This document shows positions 17,705 to 25,534 of a stretch of DNA of 64,000 nucleotides, in pieces. Location of the stretch: contig NZ_CP076133.1 in assembly GCF_018736045.1 (NCBI RefSeq), positions 2,178,544 through 2,242,543 on the forward strand, in the 5' to 3' direction. The notes beneath the pieces were generated by a model. It saw only the letters and a program-made list of their open reading frames with translations, searched no databases and had not been told where the DNA came from. Origin of the DNA: Flammeovirga yaeyamensis. GTDB lineage: Bacteria; Bacteroidota; Bacteroidia; Cytophagales; Flammeovirgaceae. Made by a program: the position numbers and the translations under genes. Positions within the stretch are counted from its first letter, which is position 1; the number at the start of each line of letters is the position of its first letter.

Positions 17705-18358
17705 CTATCTCTTTAGTATTTTTTCAATAATTTCACCAAAGTTCTCCACCTTAAACGCTTCGCCAATTGCCTCAAAACCCCAATGGTTATTTTGTTTATT
17801 TAAACTTCCCATTAACAATGCATTTTGATCAGCATATGTTTCTACGTCAGTGACATCATAGGAAGCATAAGTATAATTTATCTTGTAAGGGGTACCATCA
17901 TACATTCTTATTTTGGCAAATGGAACTTCAGAAAAACCACCTTCACCCACATGATTTAAAAAGAAATAGATATTACTAATTTTTGAATCCACTTTATTTA
18001 AATCAATGATGATTACCTCATTATCTAAACCATCATCTCCATCTGTATCTCCTGTTATATCATCACCACTATGTCTTAAGGCACTATCATAAGAAATCAG
18101 TTTTCCTTCATCTATAGTATTAGAATGAATTTGAACGTTTTTGTATTTTGGTGAGAATATATAATCAACAATGTTATTTTCATCATCAAGCATTAAAACG
18201 CTTAAATCCAAATCTACATTGATCACTTTTTTATACAAACCTAAGAATACAGGTTTTTGAATTGCACCCCAATTTACACCAACGCAAAAGTGGCTCAAGC
18301 TTTTTTGTGCTCCAGATTCAAGATTAAAGTGTTCACCTTTTAGTAATTCAATCGTCAT
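17705..18358 (-). CDS. TerD-family calcium-binding stress protein
   Basis: A 217-residue product. It starts at the usual TerD N-terminus (MTIELLKGEHFNLESGAQ). It carries DLDLSVLMLDDENNIVDY at about 50-67 and the acidic calcium-binding loop HSGDDITGDTDGDDG at about 96-110, followed by IIIDLNKVDSKISNIYFFLN. All are hallmarks of TerD/TerZ/CABP domains. The C-terminus (HWGFEAIGEAFKV) also fits. It acts in the cytosol. Family proteins are tied to tellurite, phage and envelope stress. The neighbours, TerB-like downstream and helicase-nuclease upstream, suggest a small Ter-type module. Confidence 0.9.
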   Translation of the reverse strand: MTIELLKGEHFNLESGAQKSLSHFCVGVNWGAIQKPVFLGLYKKVINVDLDLSVLMLDDENNIVDYIFSPKYKNVQIHSNTIDEGKLISYDSALRHSGDDITGDTDGDDGLDNEVIIIDLNKVDSKISNIYFFLNHVGEGGFSEVPFAKIRMYDGTPYKINYTYASYDVTDVETYADQNALLMGSLNKQNNHWGFEAIGEAFKVENFGEIIEKILKR

Positions 18359-18479
18359 TTTATTTTATTGATGAAAGTATAAATTTGCTTGCAAAAGGGT
18401 ACATGATAGTATAAAAGTACTACATCTTACATAAAATTTCAACTCTACATAAAATCGTTGTTTTCAATTATGATGTTTA

Positions 18480-21400
18480 TCATTCTGCATAACAACTAAT
18501 AATAGTATCCATTTTTGCCACAATATTATTGATTTCAGTATCTAAATCTTGCCAACAATTTGTCACCCATAAATGATAAACTTCTATGTTGTGACTTGCC
18601 ATAATATTCTTTCTATGAATATCGTATCTATACGATTCCTTAGAGAGATGTTCCTCTTTTCCATCGCATTCAATAGCTAAAACCACTTTATTGTTTTCGT
18701 CAACTATAGCAATATCTAAATACAAACCTCCTAACTTATAAGATGGAACTAAGGTGAATGGAGAAGGGATTTTTTTAGATAAGAATTCAATTATCTGACT
18801 TTCAAAGCTTGCAGAAGTAGACTTTTTCAAGGAAGTAGTACTTGATTCTGCGGCATATTCCGCTAGCGTATTTAAGATATGTATTCTCTCCTCTTCGTTT
18901 TGATTTGAACAAGCTCTTGCATAGGCTAAATAGGCATACAAAATGGCCTTACCGTTATTTCCTTGATTGCTTAACTCTGAGGCATATTTTGAATAAACTT
19001 CAGTTGGGAATGAAGTAAAAACGTGCAATTCCTTTTTAGCTCTTGTCACAATTACATTGAGCAATTTATATCCTTTCTCCTGATTGTTTAATTGGCCAAA
19101 ATTTTGTCGGAAACTCCCTTGATCGTTCTTTCCAAAAGTAGTAGATAACAATATCACGTCTCTTTCATCACCTTGAATATTTTCTAAGTTTTTGATGAAA
19201 AATCCGTTCTTTATTAACTCCTGCATCAATTTATTAAAACTACTTGACGCTTCTATTTCTGCATAAATATGGTCCCAAATAAGGTTTCTTTGATCCATAT
19301 TAAAAGTAGCGATTCCTAAAGTAGGTAGTTGATCTACATCTAGAGTTTTGATAAAATTAATGATTTCTTCTGCCTCCTTAGCGTTAGATCGATCTGCATA
19401 CAAACCATCTACTTGATGCAACTTAATAGGTTGATAATCTTTTACATTGGGCATAGGAATTAATCGAGAACCATAAAAGGCCGCATTAGAAAAATCGATT
19501 AAATGTGGATGCTGTGAACGATAATGGAAATCGAGATAAGAGAATTTAAACGTACTATCTTTAGCGAAAGTCAATAAAGAATCGCTTTCGGCTAAAGCTA
19601 CATCTGCTTCTTCTAATTCTTCATCTAAATCCAAATCACCTCCTTTATCAAAATAAGAAGAAGGTGGCATTTGATGAACATCTCCAGATATGATTTGATG
19701 ATTTCCTCTCAACATTGCTGCAAAAGCATCTTCTAATCTCACTTGAGAAGCTTCATCAAAAATCACTAAATCATATAAACCTGTTTCCATAGGTAAGATG
19801 GAACTACAGACCACAGGGTTGACCATTGTAACAGGGAAAAACGTAGAGAATAAATCAAACTCTTGATGAATAATTTTTCTTAAGGATGTCTTAGAACCAT
19901 ACGTTTTATTCTTTCTGTAATTAAATAACAGCTTTAAACTTTGCTTGTTTTTGGATTTCAGCAACTGCTCCACTTCCTTGGATTGCTGGTTCACAATAAA
20001 ACCTGCCTGGTGCTTTTGTATATCTAAAGTGAGTGCATCTAACTGTTCTAACAAATAATTATCCGTAATGTATTTCCCTACATTCTTTGCTTCATAATGC
20101 ATTAGTAGGGCATTGAAGTACCAATATTTAAAGGTAATTGACCATTCGTTTACTTCTGCATCTGTTAAGAAATCGATGAGTTTATTGGCATATCCTTCTT
20201 CAATCGATCCTTTAAAATATTTCCAATCATGTATATCTCTATACTTGACCATATTTGAAGACAATTGCTCTAATTCTTTCTTCGTTTCATTAATAAATGA
20301 ATTTAGCTCATGGCTTATCTGTAGGTTTAAGGTTTTACTTTGATAAAGCAACCCCAAGTCCTGATGTAATTTTTCTGTCAGACTTACTATTTGATGTGCA
20401 GACTGTGACATACGTTTAAGCTTGCCACTAAAAACTTTTCTTAACCAAAAGAACCAATTTTCTTGTAACCCCTTTTCATAAAAATCATCACCAAAACTTT
20501 GGATAGATTCTTCCAGTTTCAATTCAATTTCTGATGACTTTTGCTCAACATCCTTCAAGAAATCAGATACTTTTAATCGAGACTCTTGCGTAAATGGTTC
20601 TTGGAAAAAATGTTCAGAGAATGCATCAAGATCTAGTTTTAGATGTTGAATTTTCTTATATGTTCTTTCTCCATTTTCTATCAACTGAGTTAATTGTTGA
20701 TATTCCTCCTCTGTAAAGTATAAGGAAGTAATCACTCCCATCTCCGATATTACCTGTTGATGTGCTTCTTCTTGATTGGAGATCATTTCAGAAATTGAAT
20801 CTCTCCAAGTATAATCACCCAAAACATGGCTTGCCGAGTTCTTATATTTCTCTTGTGCTTCTACTTTGTTGTTCTCGTATTTACTTCTTAATGCTCTGTA
20901 CTTACTCACATTAATTTCCGATTTTGGCAAAGTACTTTTCCCATCAACAATTTCTCTTACTGTATCGACAATTTGTTTTCGGTCTTTATTTACATCGTCT
21001 ATTACAGCACAAAGATGGTCTAATCCTAGTTTTCCCAGGTTTTGCTTTAATACTTCAAGGGCTGTTTTCTTTTCACAAACGACTAAACACCTTGCATTAT
21101 TTTCTAAAGCATTCGTGATAATGGCAGTTAGGGATTGACTTTTCCCAGTACCAGGAGGGCCTTGAATGATTAATTTCCTTTCATCATTTAATAAGTGAAG
21201 TAACCTTTCCTGACTTGGATCGACGGCTACAGAAGAAGTTGTATATTCCTGATAAGCAACATCTTCTACCGTTTCTGTAAAGTCTTCATTATTGTCATGA
21301 ATATACTGAAGATCTGCTATTATACTCTCTCTCTGTGCTTTATATAAGCCAAAAACTCCACTCCAAGCCACCCAAGCTTGTCTTTGCGTTTTTTGGTCTA

Positions 21401-22097
21401 AGGCTTTTTTATCTGTTGATTTTTCTAATTCACCTATCTCATTTAAACTAGGACTGTTCAATTGTTGAAGAATTCCATTGACTACCTCTAAAATTTCTTC
21501 GTTATCAATAATACCGTCTTCCAACATTTCCTCAGATATTGCCTGAAGCTGAACGCCATCAAAAACGGACTCAATGTATGATCTTAATTGAGCGTTGATA
21601 AGTATTGGATAATCATCTCCTTTTAATATGCGCCAATTTGATGTACCTCTAGCTTCTTTGTCTAATTCTAAATGCCAAATAAAAAGTGGTGCATAGGCTA
21701 ATTGCTTAGTATTGTTAGGGTTACGAAACACTAGCATTGGGTAACCGAATCCAAAGCTATTGACTCCGTGGTTCTGTATATCGTTATTGATATCGATATG
21801 TATATTTTTTAGCTTTTTAAATAAAGTGGAACATTGCTGTGCTACTTCATCATCATAGAGATCAATCTCCTGAAATGAAGAACCAAAATTAAAGCTAAAT
21901 TTCTGTGAGGAGGTTAATTGTTGAAGAAACTGATTAGATAATCCTTCTTCTAATACATCTAATTGTTTAACATCTAGGCGATTTCTAGATCTTCCAACGG
22001 TTGCATTTAAATGAATCGATCTAAGGTTTCCTACTTTTAATTTATTTTCAAGGGTCTTTATTAGTGACTTACTATATTTTGTTGGCTCAGAATTCAT
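18480..22097 (-). CDS. superfamily 1 helicase with C-terminal Vsr/DUF559-like nuclease domain
   Basis: A 1205-residue product. Residues 1-290 are an N-terminal domain of the kind found in DUF4011/AAA_11 helicases. Walker A QGPPGTGKSQSL lies near residue 315 and is followed by a long helical insertion (about 420-730). Walker B VIFDEASQV lies near 780. Later SF1 motifs follow: SGDVHQMPPSSYF, DFHYRSQHPHLIDFSNAAFY, NIQGDERDVILLSTTFG and LLNVIVTRAKKELHVF. The last about 100 residues carry the PD-(D/E)xK pattern of Vsr/DUF559 nucleases: LYLDIAIVD, AIECDGKEEH near 1140, then YRYDIHRKNIMASHNIEVYHLW. Helicase-nuclease fusions of this shape occur in antiphage systems such as Hhe and Mokosh relatives, and near ter genes. 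The exact family is not assignable by eye. It is intact, upstream of TerD and TerB on the same strand. Confidence 0.88.
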   Translation of the reverse strand: MNSEPTKYSKSLIKTLENKLKVGNLRSIHLNATVGRSRNRLDVKQLDVLEEGLSNQFLQQLTSSQKFSFNFGSSFQEIDLYDDEVAQQCSTLFKKLKNIHIDINNDIQNHGVNSFGFGYPMLVFRNPNNTKQLAYAPLFIWHLELDKEARGTSNWRILKGDDYPILINAQLRSYIESVFDGVQLQAISEEMLEDGIIDNEEILEVVNGILQQLNSPSLNEIGELEKSTDKKALDQKTQRQAWVAWSGVFGLYKAQRESIIADLQYIHDNNEDFTETVEDVAYQEYTTSSVAVDPSQERLLHLLNDERKLIIQGPPGTGKSQSLTAIITNALENNARCLVVCEKKTALEVLKQNLGKLGLDHLCAVIDDVNKDRKQIVDTVREIVDGKSTLPKSEINVSKYRALRSKYENNKVEAQEKYKNSASHVLGDYTWRDSISEMISNQEEAHQQVISEMGVITSLYFTEEEYQQLTQLIENGERTYKKIQHLKLDLDAFSEHFFQEPFTQESRLKVSDFLKDVEQKSSEIELKLEESIQSFGDDFYEKGLQENWFFWLRKVFSGKLKRMSQSAHQIVSLTEKLHQDLGLLYQSKTLNLQISHELNSFINETKKELEQLSSNMVKYRDIHDWKYFKGSIEEGYANKLIDFLTDAEVNEWSITFKYWYFNALLMHYEAKNVGKYITDNYLLEQLDALTLDIQKHQAGFIVNQQSKEVEQLLKSKNKQSLKLLFNYRKNKTYGSKTSLRKIIHQEFDLFSTFFPVTMVNPVVCSSILPMETGLYDLVIFDEASQVRLEDAFAAMLRGNHQIISGDVHQMPPSSYFDKGGDLDLDEELEEADVALAESDSLLTFAKDSTFKFSYLDFHYRSQHPHLIDFSNAAFYGSRLIPMPNVKDYQPIKLHQVDGLYADRSNAKEAEEIINFIKTLDVDQLPTLGIATFNMDQRNLIWDHIYAEIEASSSFNKLMQELIKNGFFIKNLENIQGDERDVILLSTTFGKNDQGSFRQNFGQLNNQEKGYKLLNVIVTRAKKELHVFTSFPTEVYSKYASELSNQGNNGKAILYAYLAYARACSNQNEEERIHILNTLAEYAAESSTTSLKKSTSASFESQIIEFLSKKIPSPFTLVPSYKLGGLYLDIAIVDENNKVVLAIECDGKEEHLSKESYRYDIHRKNIMASHNIEVYHLWVTNCWQDLDTEINNIVAKMDTIISCYAE

Positions 22098-22603
22098 ATC
22101 AATATATATCTTAAAAACTATATTTTAGTTTAATTGGTCAAAATTGAAACACATTTTAAATTATTGAGTATCAAGTTAAACTTGATCAAATGATTTTTCG
22201 AAATCGGCAAATTTGCCAAAATCGTTTTTTATAAATTTTCAAATCAAAGGTTTTTCTCCACGATTTATGTTTATTTCTATGTCTGATTAGTTTATACTTT
22301 TTATCAAACAAAAGACATAAAACAAACCACTTAAATATTGATAATCAGATACTTAAACCACGATTATCCACCTCTAAGCAAGTATTTAAATCTAGAACAT
22401 CTCATATAATAAAAAAGTATTTAAGGAAGTTCTGCCCCCTCTATACATAAACTTTTCTAATTGTATAAGACGATTATTTCTAATCTATTTTAATTTTAGA
22501 TTTCAACACTTTTCATGGTGATTCAAACAGATTTAAATACTATTTCGATTACACAATACTTTAACTTTACACCCCAACTTATCTTATTTTTTATCAGTTT
22601 CTT
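22098..22603. other. 506-base non-coding gap upstream of the helicase gene
   Basis: Very AT-rich and without a credible gene. The visible structure is a perfect 12-bp palindrome GGCAAATTTGCC at 22206-22217, about 110 bases upstream of the helicase start. It sits inside a weaker symmetry with CGA/TCG arms, a possible operator. No clear TTTG / TAnnTTTG promoter was found. Confidence 0.5.
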
Positions 22604-23107
22604 TTAGTTACTGAACTTTTTTAATATTCTTTTTGCTCGCACTTTTCCAGCTGCCGAATAATAAGGTAAAGCATCTTCTAAAATTATGATCAGTTCTTGC
22701 GATAATTCAGGGTATTTTTCACAATACTTCGAAAGTAACTCCATACTGTGCACCTTAACTGCAATATCAGTTTCAGAGGATGATAAAATATCAAAAAGAA
22801 ATTCTACCCACTCTCCTTCTTTATCAATTGATAATGGGCAGTGAATCAAACCTCTTAAAAGCGATCTTTTTATACCTTGAGTTTTTATACCGGGTAACCA
22901 AGTAATTAAATCATCCACATATTTCGATAAAATCTGATCATTTTTATCTGAAATAGAGGTCATCACCCAAGCTAAACGATTACCGTGAGGATTATCAAAT
23001 TTCTTAATGCTTTCGTACAGGTCATCAATTAGATCATCTGCTATGACAAGCTCGATAAATTGATCTCTTTCTTCTTTCGAACTGATCTTAATTTCTTCGA
23101 AGTTCAT
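22604..23107 (-). CDS. HEAT-repeat-like protein of unknown function
   Basis: A 167-residue soluble product. The pattern is repeated helical pairs with HEAT-like spacing (WVMTSISDKNDQILSKYVDDLITWLPGI; GIKRSLLRGLIHCPL; AVKVHSMELLSKYCEKYPELSQELIIILEDAL). The Asn-Arg-Leu-Ala-Trp stretch at about 43-47 recalls proteins annotated in Bacteroidota as adenylosuccinate lyase-associated or HEAT proteins, but that is not firm. There is no signal peptide and no catalytic motif. It follows the small winged-helix gene on the same strand, with a terminator between them, so it probably has its own promoter. Confidence 0.7.
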   Translation of the reverse strand: MNFEEIKISSKEERDQFIELVIADDLIDDLYESIKKFDNPHGNRLAWVMTSISDKNDQILSKYVDDLITWLPGIKTQGIKRSLLRGLIHCPLSIDKEGEWVEFLFDILSSSETDIAVKVHSMELLSKYCEKYPELSQELIIILEDALPYYSAAGKVRAKRILKKFSN

Positions 23108-23165
23108 CTAGTAAATATCTAAAAAAAAATACTGTATTGATGTTTATGTCTGTTAAATTTTGGAC

Positions 23166-23194
23166 AAAAAGAAAGGTAGCACTTTGGCTACCTT
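23166..23194 (-). terminator. Rho-independent terminator for the winged-helix gene
   Basis: Stem AAGGTAGC (23173-23180) and GCTACCTT (23187-23194) with a six-base loop. The A-rich left side gives the U tract on the minus strand. It lies 16 bases after the stop at 23210. Confidence 0.8.
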
Positions 23195-23209
23195 GTATTC
23201 TAAGAATCG

Positions 23210-23437
23210 TTAAATATTTAGAATTATTTCTTTTCCCTCGTCGGTTAATCCGACTAATATTTTTTGGTCATCAGTTTCTAAATTTACTAGACCGTTTCTT
23301 TGTAAACTATTCGCGATACAACTCAGTTCAGTATGGCTTGTTTCGATTTGTAATTCCTTCAAAACATCTTCAAGCAATACTTTTTTATTCTGAGGTAAAG
23401 CTTTCATTATCCTTAATGATTTTGCTTGTATAGACAT
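23210..23437 (-). CDS. small winged-helix DNA-binding-like protein
   Basis: A 75-residue product. The order helix, VLLEDVLKELQIETSHTELSCIANSLQRNGLVNLETDDQKILVGLTDEGKEIIL, matches a MarR/ArsR-like winged helix: recognition helix around ELSCIANSLQRNG, then a two-strand wing and a TDEGKE helix cap. Starting at 23437 is supported by a near-perfect Shine-Dalgarno just upstream, and a terminator follows the stop, so this is a stand-alone gene. Its target is unknown. Autoregulation or control of the neighbouring HEAT-like gene is possible. Confidence 0.75.
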   Translation of the reverse strand: MSIQAKSLRIMKALPQNKKVLLEDVLKELQIETSHTELSCIANSLQRNGLVNLETDDQKILVGLTDEGKEIILNI

Positions 23438-23440
23438 CTT

Positions 23441-23450
23441 CCACCTCCTT
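23441..23450 (-). promoter_or_regulatory. strong Shine-Dalgarno sequence, unusual for Bacteroidota
   Basis: On the minus strand AAGGAGGTGG ends three bases before the ATG at 23437, with six bases between GGAGG and ATG. Other starts inspected in this window have AT-rich leaders without such a motif. It fixes the start of the winged-helix gene. Confidence 0.75.
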
Positions 23451-23718
23451 CTTTATTGTTATATCTATTTATACGTGAGATTTTATGAAATGATGCATTT
23501 TTTTTAAGTATTAAGAAAAAAATACATTTCTTATAATTGCTTTAGAAATGAGGAGATTACATTTAAAAAGATTCAAAAATTTCCACAATCATAAAAATAA
23601 CCGCTTTTTGATGGCCATTCCTATTTGTTATCTGTATACAAATCAATAAATTTGTGATGCAATTGTACATTCAAAAGTGGTTACAAAAAAGGTTTATCCG
23701 ATTTTGTGATCGCTTTTT

Positions 23719-25278
23719 TTATTGCTTCATCACTTTTACAACTTTCTGATTCCCTCCTAAATTCACTTTAATTAAATACAATCCTTTAGGATATTGATGC
23801 ATATCAACAATTAATTCTTGATAATCGCTTTCGATATGATCCATGTGTGCCCCTTTTAAATTAAAGACATCCACTTCTATATTTTTAAAAGGATGAGCAA
23901 AATTTAATTTAACCGAGTGGAAGGTTGGGTTGGGATAAGTTGATACTTCAAATAAATCGTCTTCTAATGAAGTTACCCTAGCCACACTAATATGATTTGC
24001 TATGTGAAGCGTGTCTGCCCCAACATCGTTACTGGCAATTAGAGTCACATCAAACTCACCATATTCTCTATACTGCACTCTAGGATGTTGTGCCGATGAA
24101 GTGGACGGTGCACCACCTTCAAAAAACCAAGACCATTCTCGAGGACTATTTCTAGTTGAATCTGTAAACGTAATGTATGTGTTGACGTCTAAAGAAGTCG
24201 AGTCGGCAACAAAATGAGCATGTGGAACACTTAAAGGAATATGCTTTTCTGACAGTAATAACTCCTTTCTACGAATTGAATTATTAAGCACTATACGCAT
24301 TCTTGTTTTCTGATCCTGAGTAAAAATATTCATACAATCATCTGGAGTATAGTCCATGTAATTCTCGATCATATCATTTTGATCATTCACAGGGTCTATA
24401 CAACTATTTCTTGTCATACACACCTGATTCGGTCCATCTTGATTTGGAGTATCATCACAATGATCGTCCACATCGCAATCTCCATCTCCCCAAATATGAA
24501 TTAGACCTAACCAATGACCAATTTCATGGGTTGTTGTCCGGCCTTTATCATAAGGAGCATGTACATTTAATGTATCTCCAAAAAACTGATATCCAATCAC
24601 TACCCCATCAGTTGAAGCCATACCTCCAATAGGAGTTAAACCATCTAATCCATCTACATCAGAAGGAACATTTGGAAACTGTGCATACCCTAAAAGATCT
24701 GAATTTACCCCTCCAAAAGTACAAGTCCATATGTTTAGATACTTTGTCGGATCCCAGATGGTATGAGGTTTTACAGACATCTGAAACTCATCTGCTGTAA
24801 AAAAATCCTCTTCGATCAAAACTCGGTCTACACCAGGCTCTGTTAAAATGTTTTCGTCTTCATCTCTTAAAGCCATTACAAACTCGATTTTCGTGTCCGC
24901 TCCCGCTTGATGATCATTAAAACCAGGCGTATTTTCGGTTCTTCGAAAATCTTCGTTTAAAATTCTGATTTGAGATAAAATTTGGGCATTTGCAATATTA
25001 GCACCCACACCGACATCGGTTCCGTTGTGAATCACATGAACGACCACAGGAATTTGTATAACATCTTCTTTTATTCTAGCGTTATTGTATTCACTAGTAA
25101 GCAGACGCATTTTAGCTTCAAAAGCTTCATCTCCAGGGTGAGTCACATCATTATAATATGGAGAATTTATACTTTTTGTTAAACAACTATTCCTTTTTGG
25201 AGTTATTGTTTGAGAGAAACTATATGTCGTAAATAATAGTAATAGAAAAAATATAGATCTTGTCATTTTCGTAATCAT
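23719..25278 (-). CDS. M43-family secreted metalloprotease with PKD and T9SS sorting domains
   Basis: About 520 residues from the chosen start. The frame is open to 25356, but the extra residues are unlike a signal peptide. ATG at 25278, or the one at 25266, opens MTRSIFFLLLLFTTYSFS, a good signal. The pappalysin/cytophagalysin catalytic motif HEIGHWLGLIH is present (His251, Glu252, His255, His261), with Met-turn ENYMDY after it and Cys-rich loops (GDGDCDVDDHCDDTPNQ). A PKD domain follows (FVADSTSLDVNTYITFTDST, GGAPSTSSAQHPRVQY). The last about 75 residues (STYPNPTFHSVKLNF to VVKVMKQ) are a T9SS type A sorting domain. It should be an exported zinc protease, released or bound at the cell surface. 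All zinc ligands are intact. Confidence 0.92.
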   Translation of the reverse strand: MITKMTRSIFFLLLLFTTYSFSQTITPKRNSCLTKSINSPYYNDVTHPGDEAFEAKMRLLTSEYNNARIKEDVIQIPVVVHVIHNGTDVGVGANIANAQILSQIRILNEDFRRTENTPGFNDHQAGADTKIEFVMALRDEDENILTEPGVDRVLIEEDFFTADEFQMSVKPHTIWDPTKYLNIWTCTFGGVNSDLLGYAQFPNVPSDVDGLDGLTPIGGMASTDGVVIGYQFFGDTLNVHAPYDKGRTTTHEIGHWLGLIHIWGDGDCDVDDHCDDTPNQDGPNQVCMTRNSCIDPVNDQNDMIENYMDYTPDDCMNIFTQDQKTRMRIVLNNSIRRKELLLSEKHIPLSVPHAHFVADSTSLDVNTYITFTDSTRNSPREWSWFFEGGAPSTSSAQHPRVQYREYGEFDVTLIASNDVGADTLHIANHISVARVTSLEDDLFEVSTYPNPTFHSVKLNFAHPFKNIEVDVFNLKGAHMDHIESDYQELIVDMHQYPKGLYLIKVNLGGNQKVVKVMKQ

Positions 25279-25534
25279 GAATAGGCAACTTACAAGATAC
25301 GAAAAAAGTTGCTTAGTCTTTTTATATGACAAGGATTGCTCCTTTAAATTATACAATTCATCAAAATACTATAACATTAACCACACCCTCAACTTTATTC
25401 GTTACAATTTTCGTTTCGACAACTATTGTGACATGAAAACCTCTGCTTTAAGATTATAATTGACCAAAATCAAGATAGCATATTTTAGAATTTTGTAATT
25501 ATATATTTATAAGGTTTCTTCTTTCAATAATGTT

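Noticed and set aside
23640..23718. Terminator after the M43 protease gene
   Set aside because: Only a 4-bp CGAT/ATCG stem near a T run is visible, too weak to annotate.
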